Source of the DNA: Betaproteobacteria bacterium
Lineage (GTDB): Bacteria > Pseudomonadota > Gammaproteobacteria > Burkholderiales > JAHFRG01
Reading direction: 5' to 3'
Assembly: GCA_023258935.1 (NCBI GenBank)
Contig: JAHFRG010000014.1
Coordinates: 1 to 20,046 of the forward strand
DNA length: 20,046 bases
Made by a program: the position numbers and the translations under genes. How positions within the stretch are numbered: position 1 is the stretch's first letter; every line of letters begins with the position of its first letter. The notes under the pieces were generated by a model. That model did no database searches. It was given only the letters and a program-made list of their open reading frames with translations, and was not told the DNA's origin. Below, piece after piece: positions 14,871-20,046 of the stretch.

Positions 14871-14892
14871 GTGGGACTTAATCAGAGGTTCC
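14871..14892 (+). repeat. Element end directly before rlmE, supplying its Shine-Dalgarno sequence
   Basis: The 22-bp GTGGGACTTAATCAGAGGTTCC here shares its 19-bp core (GGACTTAATCAGAGGTTCC) exactly with the right end of the 312-835 element. It ends 3 nt before the rlmE ATG, and its AGAGG (14884-14888) sits 7 nt from that ATG, the normal ribosome-binding distance. The 43-bp extended match seen at greA does not continue here. Confidence 0.75.
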
Positions 14893-14895
14893 CTA

Positions 14896-15528
14896 ATGAA
14901 GCATTCCAAAACCAGCAATGCCTGGATGCGTGAGCATGTCAACGATTTTTATGTCAAGAGCGCGAAACGGCAGGGTTTCCGCTCGCGCGCCGCGTTCAAG
15001 CTGCTTGAAATTGACGAGCGAGACCAATTGTTGGCACCGGGAATGACGGTGGTGGACCTGGGTGCCGCGCCGGGGGGCTGGTCGCAAGTGGCCGCCGAAA
15101 AGGTGGGCGCGCGCGGTAAAGTCATCGCTCTGGATATCCTGCAAATGCAGCCCATTGCCGGAGTGGATTTCATTTGCGGGGATTTACGCAAAGACGCCGT
15201 TTTAATGGAGCTGCGCACCAAAATTCATGGGAAAGCCGCGGATCTTGTAATTTGCGACATATCGCCCAATATAAGCGGTGTATCAAGCCACGATCAGGCA
15301 CGGGCCATGGAGCTTGCTCAACTCGCACTGGAGTTTTCCGCACAAGTGCTGAAACCTCAAGGCGGGCTTCTGGTCAAAGTATTTCATGGCGAAGGCTTTG
15401 AGGATTTCTTGAAAGCCATGCGCAGCCGCTTCAAACAAGTGAATTCGCGCAAGCCCAAGGCCTCGCGCGCAAGAAGCAGCGAAATTTACTTGCTGGGCAG
15501 GGCCTTGAAGCTGCTTAAACAGGGCTAA
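14896..15528 (+). CDS. rlmE: 23S rRNA (uridine-2552-2'-O)-methyltransferase RlmE
   Basis: A 210-residue SAM-dependent methyltransferase of the FtsJ/RrmJ family that modifies U2552 in the A-loop of 23S rRNA during late 50S assembly. The SAM motif VVDLGAAPGGWSQ is at residues 52-64. The catalytic tetrad is complete: K35, D121 (CDISPN), K161 (LLVKVF) and E196 (SSEIYLLG). The basic tail is typical. The ATG at 14896 takes its ribosome binding site from a repeat end. It precedes ftsH by 67 bp, as in E. coli, where ftsJ and ftsH are neighbours. The yhbY gene usually found near greA and rlmE is absent from this spot. Confidence 0.96.
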   Translation: MKHSKTSNAWMREHVNDFYVKSAKRQGFRSRAAFKLLEIDERDQLLAPGMTVVDLGAAPGGWSQVAAEKVGARGKVIALDILQMQPIAGVDFICGDLRKDAVLMELRTKIHGKAADLVICDISPNISGVSSHDQARAMELAQLALEFSAQVLKPQGGLLVKVFHGEGFEDFLKAMRSRFKQVNSRKPKASRARSSEIYLLGRALKLLKQG

Positions 15529-15595
15529 CATAAGGTGATAAATAAGGATAAAATAGGTTTGGTTAACTTCTATATTTGGGATTTCAGGAGCGAAT

Positions 15596-17482
15596 TTGAA
15601 TAATTTAGTTAAAAACCTGGTGATCTGGCTGGTGATTGCCCTGGTACTCATGTCGGTGTTTAACCAGTTCAGTGCGCGGCAGTCGGTGCAGGCGCCGATG
15701 GAGTATTCGCAATTCATAGACGAGGTGAAACAGGGCCACGTCGCCAAAGTCACCATCGAAGGCCGCACACTCAAGGGAGTAAAGACCGACGGCAAGCGCT
15801 TCATCACCTATTCACCATCCGATCCCTGGCTGGTAAGCGACCTCTTGAAAAACGGCGTGATCATCGAGGCCAAGCCGGATGAAGAGCCTTCGCTGCTGGT
15901 GAATATTTTTGTTTCCTGGTTCCCGATGCTGCTTTTGATCGGCGTGTGGGTATTCTTCATGCGCCAGATGCAGGGAGGCGGGCGCGGCGGCGCGTTCTCA
16001 TTCGGCAAGAGCCGCGCGCGCATGATGGATGAATCCAGCAATCAGGTGACGTTTGCCGATGTCGCCGGATGCGAGGAAGCCAAAGAAGAAGTTGCGGAAC
16101 TAGTGGATTTTCTGCGCGATCCGGGTAAATTCCAGAAACTCGGCGGGCGCATCCCACGCGGCGTGCTGATGGTGGGCAATCCCGGCACCGGCAAGACGCT
16201 GCTGGCACGGGCCATCGCCGGCGAGGCCAAAGTGCCGTTCTTCAGCATTTCAGGCTCCGATTTCGTGGAAATGTTCGTCGGCGTGGGCGCGGCGCGGGTG
16301 CGCGACATGTTCGAGCAGGCGAAAAAACATGCGCCGTGCATCGTGTTCATTGATGAAATCGACGCCGTGGGCCGGCAGCGCGGCGCGGGATTGGGCGGCG
16401 GCAACGACGAGCGCGAGCAAACGCTGAACCAGTTGCTGGTGGAGTTAGACGGATTTGAGACCGGCGTCGGCGTGATCGTGATTGCAGCGACCAACCGTCC
16501 CGATGTGCTCGACCCGGCGCTGTTGCGTCCCGGGCGCTTTGACCGTCAGGTGGTGGTGCCGCTTCCCGACATCCGCGGCCGCGAGCAAATTCTTATGGTG
16601 CATATGCGCAAAGTACCGATTGCGCCTGACGTGCGCGCCGACATTTTAGCACGCGGCACGCCCGGCTTTTCCGGCGCCGATCTCGCCAACCTGGTGAACG
16701 AAGCGGCGCTTTTTGCCGCGCGCTTCAACAAGCGGCTGGTGGACATGGACGACTTCGAGCGCGCCAAGGATAAAGTCATCATGGGTACGGAACGCCGTTC
16801 CATGGTGATGCCGGAGCACGAACGTCGCAACACCGCTTATCATGAGTCGGGACATGCACTGGTGGCAAAGCTCTTGCCCAAAACCGATCCGGTGCACAAG
16901 GTCACCATCATTCCCCGCGGCCGCGCGCTGGGCGTAACCATGCAGCTGCCGCAGGAAGACCGCTACAGCATGGACCGCGAGCACATCCTGCAAAATATTG
17001 CGGTGCTGTTCGGCGGGCGCATTGCCGAGGAAATCTTCATGAAGCAAATGACCACGGGCGCTTCCAATGACTTCGAACGCGCCACCGAGCTGGCGCGGCG
17101 CATGGTCACGCAATGGGGCATGTCCGATACCCTGGGGCCGATGGTTTACGGCGAGAACGAGGGCGAAGTGTTCCTCGGCCGCTCTATCACCACCCACAAG
17201 AACGTGTCTGAAACGACGATGCAGAAAGTGGACGCAGAAATCCGCCGCATCGTTGACGAGCAATACAAACTTGCGCGGCGGCTCATCGAAGAAAACAGCG
17301 ACAAGGTGGAAGCGATGGCGAAAGCGCTTTTGGAATGGGAAACCATAGATTCCGATCAGATCAACGACATCATGGAAGGCAGGCCGCCACGGCCGCCCAA
17401 GCCGGTTCAGCCTCCGCAAACCGGTCAGGAAACATCTTCCGGAGGCGCGACCGTTGCCACCCAGACGGCAAGGGAAACCTGA
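15596..17482 (+). CDS. ftsH: ATP-dependent zinc metalloprotease FtsH
   Basis: A 628-residue membrane-anchored hexameric AAA+ protease that degrades misfolded membrane proteins and regulatory targets such as LpxC and sigma-32 in E. coli. It has a membrane segment near residues 5-22, a periplasmic domain, and a second segment around 100-121. The AAA domain has Walker A GNPGTGKT (194-201), Walker B FIDEIDAVG (D253, E254) and the second region of homology NRPDVLDPALLRPGRFDR. The zinc site HESGH is at 416-420. The Pro-rich C-terminal tail is flexible. I use a TTG start at 15596 because AGGAG at 15586-15590 is ideally placed and the first in-frame ATG would cut into the first membrane segment. Confidence 0.97.
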   Translation: MNNLVKNLVIWLVIALVLMSVFNQFSARQSVQAPMEYSQFIDEVKQGHVAKVTIEGRTLKGVKTDGKRFITYSPSDPWLVSDLLKNGVIIEAKPDEEPSLLVNIFVSWFPMLLLIGVWVFFMRQMQGGGRGGAFSFGKSRARMMDESSNQVTFADVAGCEEAKEEVAELVDFLRDPGKFQKLGGRIPRGVLMVGNPGTGKTLLARAIAGEAKVPFFSISGSDFVEMFVGVGAARVRDMFEQAKKHAPCIVFIDEIDAVGRQRGAGLGGGNDEREQTLNQLLVELDGFETGVGVIVIAATNRPDVLDPALLRPGRFDRQVVVPLPDIRGREQILMVHMRKVPIAPDVRADILARGTPGFSGADLANLVNEAALFAARFNKRLVDMDDFERAKDKVIMGTERRSMVMPEHERRNTAYHESGHALVAKLLPKTDPVHKVTIIPRGRALGVTMQLPQEDRYSMDREHILQNIAVLFGGRIAEEIFMKQMTTGASNDFERATELARRMVTQWGMSDTLGPMVYGENEGEVFLGRSITTHKNVSETTMQKVDAEIRRIVDEQYKLARRLIEENSDKVEAMAKALLEWETIDSDQINDIMEGRPPRPPKPVQPPQTGQETSSGGATVATQTARET

Positions 17483-17487
17483 AATTC

Positions 17488-17540
17488 GTGAGGAGTAAGG
17501 AAGGTAACAGGCTTTAAGTTTTTTACGCCTTACTCTTCAC
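17488..17540 (+). repeat. Inverted repeat between ftsH and folP, touching the folP start codon
   Basis: GTGAGGAGTAAGG (17488-17500) pairs with CCTTACTCTTCAC (17528-17540) over 13 bp, with one G-U pair in RNA, around a 27-nt loop. The right arm ends at the base before the folP ATG. The visible purine-rich sequence lies in the left arm and loop, not at the normal ribosome-binding distance. Confidence 0.65.
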
Positions 17541-18365
17541 ATGCATCTTCAGTGCGGTAAATTCAAGTTCGATTTGTCCCGTCCCCTGATAATGGGGATC
17601 GTCAACGTCACTCCCGATTCTTTTTCCGATGGTGGGTTGCATGCCACAACCGAGGCAGCAGTCGCGCATGGTTTGCGCCTAATTGAGGAGGGCGCGGACA
17701 TACTCGACATCGGCGGCGAATCCACCCGCCCCGGCTCAATGCCCGTTGCGCTGGATGAGGAGCTCAAGCGGGTGCTGCCGGTGCTCGAAGGACTGAAACA
17801 TGTCAACGTGCCGCTTTCGGCAGACACCCAGAAACCGGAAGTGATGCGCGAGGCGTTGCGCGCCGGCGCGAGCATGATCAACGATGTCAATGCACTGGCC
17901 GCGGCCGGCGCGCTGCAAGCCGTGGCGAAGAGCAATGCCGCAGTATGCCTGATGCACAAGCAGGGCGAGCCGTTGACCATGCAGGTAAACCCGCAATACC
18001 ATGACGTGGTTGCGCAGATTAAGGCTTTTCTGGGTTCCCGTGTCGAAGCGGCGCTTGCGGCAGGGATTGCGCGGGAACGCATCGTCATTGATCCCGGCTT
18101 TGGTTTTGGCAAAACGGTGGAACACAATCTGGCTTTGCTGCGCAATTTGGAGCAGTTCAGGGAACTCGGCGTGCCGCTGCTGGTGGGTCTCTCGCGCAAA
18201 TCGGCTTTGGGCAAAATCGCGGGCAGGCCAACCGGAGAGCGGATTTATTCGAGCATGGCCGCCGCGCTGATCGCGGTGATGAAAGGGGCGAAAATAGTGC
18301 GGGTGCATGATGTGGGAGCGACCCGGGATGCGCTGGCGATCTATAATGCGGTGAATGTTAAATAA
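17541..18365 (+). CDS. folP: Dihydropteroate synthase
   Basis: A 274-residue enzyme that joins p-aminobenzoate to the pterin pyrophosphate in folate synthesis; it is the target of sulfonamides. Visible are IMGIVNVTPDSFSDGG near residues 17-32, DIGGESTRPG, INDVNAL, VIDPGFGFGKTVEHNLALL, a GLSRKSALG loop and the final RVHDV, in the expected TIM-barrel order. The ATG at 17541 matches the family start (a LQCG...LSRPLIMG opening), but no Shine-Dalgarno sequence precedes it. An inverted repeat ends directly at this codon, so translation may depend on coupling to ftsH, whose stop is 58 nt upstream. The ftsH-folP-glmM order is conserved in E. coli and many other proteobacteria. Confidence 0.96.
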   Translation: MHLQCGKFKFDLSRPLIMGIVNVTPDSFSDGGLHATTEAAVAHGLRLIEEGADILDIGGESTRPGSMPVALDEELKRVLPVLEGLKHVNVPLSADTQKPEVMREALRAGASMINDVNALAAAGALQAVAKSNAAVCLMHKQGEPLTMQVNPQYHDVVAQIKAFLGSRVEAALAAGIARERIVIDPGFGFGKTVEHNLALLRNLEQFRELGVPLLVGLSRKSALGKIAGRPTGERIYSSMAAALIAVMKGAKIVRVHDVGATRDALAIYNAVNVK

Positions 18366-18378
18366 TATTTAAGATTTT

Positions 18379-19740
18379 ATGGCTCGAAAATATTTTGGTA
18401 CCGACGGTGTGCGCGGCAAGGTAGGTGAGCCGCCGATCACGCCTGAGCTGATCATGCATCTCGGCTACGCTGCGGGCAAGGTGTTGGCTTCAGCCGACTG
18501 GCATCTCGCGCAAGGAGAGCGTCCCGGCGTGCTGATTGGCAAAGACACCCGCATTTCAGGCTACATGCTGGAATCCGCGTTGCAGGCGGGATTATCCGCC
18601 GCAGGCGTGGACATCTATCTTTCCGGGCCGATACCGACCCCGGCAGTGGCTTATCTGACGCGGGCACTGCGCTTGCAGGCGGGCATCGTGATCTCCGCTT
18701 CGCACAATCCCTACGAAGACAACGGCATCAAGTTTTTCTCGGCAAGCGGCAACAAGCTTCCCGACAAAGTGGAGCGTGCCATTGAAGCGGCGCTTGACGA
18801 TCCCATCAGGACCATGCCTTCTGCCGCTTTGGGCAGGGCACGCAGAATCAACGACGCGGCCGGACGCTATATCGAGTTTTGCAAAAGCACTTTTCCTACC
18901 GAGCTGGATCTGCGCGGCTTGCGCATCGTGGTGGACTCCGCGCAAGGCGCGACCTACCACATTGCAGCGCATGTGTTTCACGAACTGGGCGCAGATGTGG
19001 TGGCGATAGCTAATCAGCCCGATGGCCTGAACATCAATCAGGAATGCGGCGCGACTTATCCCAAGACGCTGCAGGAAGCTGTGAGGCAGCAGCAAGCCGA
19101 TCTGGGAGTCGCGCTGGACGGCGACGGTGACCGGCTGCTTATGGTTGACGGCACGGGGAAAGCCTACGATGGCGATCAAATGCTTTATATCATCGCCAAG
19201 CACCGCAAGCAGCAGGGCACGCTCAAGGGCGGCGTAGTGGGAACGCTGATGACCAACCTCGGCATGCAGCGCGCCCTGGAAAAAATCAAAGTGCCGTTTG
19301 CGCGCGCTGCAGTGGGCGACCGTTATGTTCTGGAGCTCATGCAAAACCGCGGCTGGCAGCTGGGCGGAGAGAATTCCGGTCACATCATCTGCCTGGACAA
19401 GCATACCACCGGTGATGGCATCGTCTCCGCGCTGCAGGTATTGCACGCGATGCGCGCTTATCGGGCGGACATGGCGCATTTGACTCGCGAGCTTGCGCTC
19501 TATCCGCAAGTGCTGGTGAACGTCAAAGTCGCCAAAGGATTTGATTTCAGCAACCAGCGGCCGGTGCGGGATGCACTAGGCGAGGCGGAAGCGGATCTCG
19601 GGGACAAAGGCCGGGTGTTGTTGCGTGCTTCGGGCACCGAGCCGGTGGTACGGGTGATGGTGGAAGGCAAGCCCCAGACCAAAGTCAAACAATGGGCCGC
19701 CACCATTGCCCAAGCGGTTCGCAAGGCAGCCGAAAAATAA
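18379..19740 (+). CDS. glmM: Phosphoglucosamine mutase
   Basis: A 453-residue enzyme that converts glucosamine-6-phosphate to glucosamine-1-phosphate for UDP-GlcNAc, and so for peptidoglycan and lipopolysaccharide. The opening RKYFGTDGVRGKVG is diagnostic. The phosphoserine loop ISASHNPYEDNGIKFF places the catalytic serine at S108. The magnesium loop DGDGDR is at 247-252. The sugar-binding GGENSGH and the C-terminal RASGTEPVVRVMVEG phosphate-binding loop are present. It starts 13 nt after folP with no obvious ribosome binding site, so coupling is likely. No clear terminator hairpin follows it. Confidence 0.97.
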   Translation: MARKYFGTDGVRGKVGEPPITPELIMHLGYAAGKVLASADWHLAQGERPGVLIGKDTRISGYMLESALQAGLSAAGVDIYLSGPIPTPAVAYLTRALRLQAGIVISASHNPYEDNGIKFFSASGNKLPDKVERAIEAALDDPIRTMPSAALGRARRINDAAGRYIEFCKSTFPTELDLRGLRIVVDSAQGATYHIAAHVFHELGADVVAIANQPDGLNINQECGATYPKTLQEAVRQQQADLGVALDGDGDRLLMVDGTGKAYDGDQMLYIIAKHRKQQGTLKGGVVGTLMTNLGMQRALEKIKVPFARAAVGDRYVLELMQNRGWQLGGENSGHIICLDKHTTGDGIVSALQVLHAMRAYRADMAHLTRELALYPQVLVNVKVAKGFDFSNQRPVRDALGEAEADLGDKGRVLLRASGTEPVVRVMVEGKPQTKVKQWAATIAQAVRKAAEK

Positions 19741-19877
19741 ATTCTTTTTTCGCGCGCGAATGTTGCACGCGGCAGTTATTCGCAAAATTTTGCCGCCGTT
19801 TCCATAAAATCAGCTGATCACCTTGTTTTCCAGGCGCTGAATCCACTTTATCCCTGCTTGTCCGCTGTAAACCGAAA

Positions 19878-19907
19878 TTGACCCTGGGGGTGATTAAAAG
19901 GTAAAAT
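19878..19907 (+). promoter_or_regulatory. Predicted sigma-70 promoter of tpiA
   Basis: TTGACC at 19878-19883 and TAAAAT at 19902-19907 (each 5 of 6) are separated by 18 bp. Transcription would start near 19914, about 20 nt before the tpiA start codon. This separates tpiA from the ftsH-folP-glmM unit. Confidence 0.55.
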
Positions 19908-19934
19908 TTGCAGGATTTGACGCTGAGGAGATTG

Positions 19935-20046
19935 ATGCGCCAAAAGCTGGTCGCCGGCAACTGGAAAATGCACGGCAGCCTTGTGCAAAACAAGGTATTG
20001 CTTGATGCCCTGGTAACCGGCCTGAAAACGGTGCGCAATGTATCAT
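19935..20046 (+). CDS. tpiA: Triosephosphate isomerase, N-terminal part (cut by window edge)
   Basis: The 37 residues visible before the right edge begin MRQKLVAGNWKMHGSL, the canonical first strand and substrate-binding loop of triosephosphate isomerase, with the active-site N and K in GNWKM. The enzyme interconverts dihydroxyacetone phosphate and glyceraldehyde-3-phosphate. The ATG has an excellent GAGGAG at 19925-19930, 4 nt away. In many Betaproteobacteria tpiA is followed by secG and the nuo genes, but that part is outside the window. Confidence 0.94.
   Translation, partial: MRQKLVAGNWKMHGSLVQNKVLLDALVTGLKTVRNVS

Noticed and set aside
16175..16198. FtsH Walker A with Asn (GNPGTGKT) in place of the E. 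coli GPPGTGKT
   Set aside because: The P-loop consensus tolerates this position, and other betaproteobacterial FtsH proteins vary there; the Lys and Thr are intact.
1..20046. CRISPR arrays, tRNA or rRNA genes, transposases, defence or toxin-antitoxin genes
   Set aside because: None was seen: there are no regularly spaced repeats, no cloverleaf-like sequence with T-loop consensus was noticed, and all substantial proteins are housekeeping or simple accessory enzymes.

Overview
The window is a piece of a betaproteobacterial chromosome, probably of a Nitrosomonadales-like lineage. The assignment rests on gene order and protein style: hrcA/nadK/recN, fur/bamE/dapB, carA/carB/greA/DUF4149, then rlmE/ftsH/folP/glmM and tpiA. 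This order is familiar from Betaproteobacteria. All ordinary genes look intact except the two cut by the window edges, hrcA at the left and tpiA at the right.

Layout. 1-262: start of hrcA on the minus strand. 263-954: a gene-free stretch holding a 524-bp element with terminal inverted repeats (312-835), built from smaller hairpin-forming modules. 955-3509: nadK and recN, separated by 2 nt. 3510-6422: a block that interrupts the usual recN-fur neighbourhood. It holds a YgfF-like short-chain dehydrogenase, a cold-shock protein with a long leader and a strong terminator, and a convergent metallo-beta-lactamase-fold lipoprotein. The block ends in a 493-bp gene-free stretch that carries a copy of one module from the first element. 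6423-9038: fur (minus) divergent from bamE and dapB. The BamE here has a long C-terminal tail of tandem repeats. 9039-13749: carA with a near-consensus promoter and a leader hairpin, then carB. 13750-14822: greA and a DUF4149 membrane protein. 14823-19740: rlmE, ftsH, folP and glmM. 19741-20046: promoter and start of tpiA.

Functionally this is housekeeping: NADP supply (nadK), DNA repair (recN), iron control (fur), outer membrane assembly (bamE), lysine and peptidoglycan precursors (dapB, glmM), carbamoyl phosphate for pyrimidines and arginine (carAB), transcript elongation (greA), 23S rRNA methylation (rlmE), membrane proteolysis (ftsH), folate (folP) and glycolysis (tpiA).

I found no defence system, CRISPR array, RNA gene or transposase. 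The unusual material is in two places. One is the BamE tail, where a motif close to GERFxRLxGF recurs. The other is a set of intergenic inverted repeats whose ends sit right at start codons: before rlmE (where the repeat end supplies the apparent Shine-Dalgarno sequence), carB and folP, with a further copy upstream of greA. The carA leader hairpin, only a few bases from its inferred transcription start, is the best regulatory candidate.
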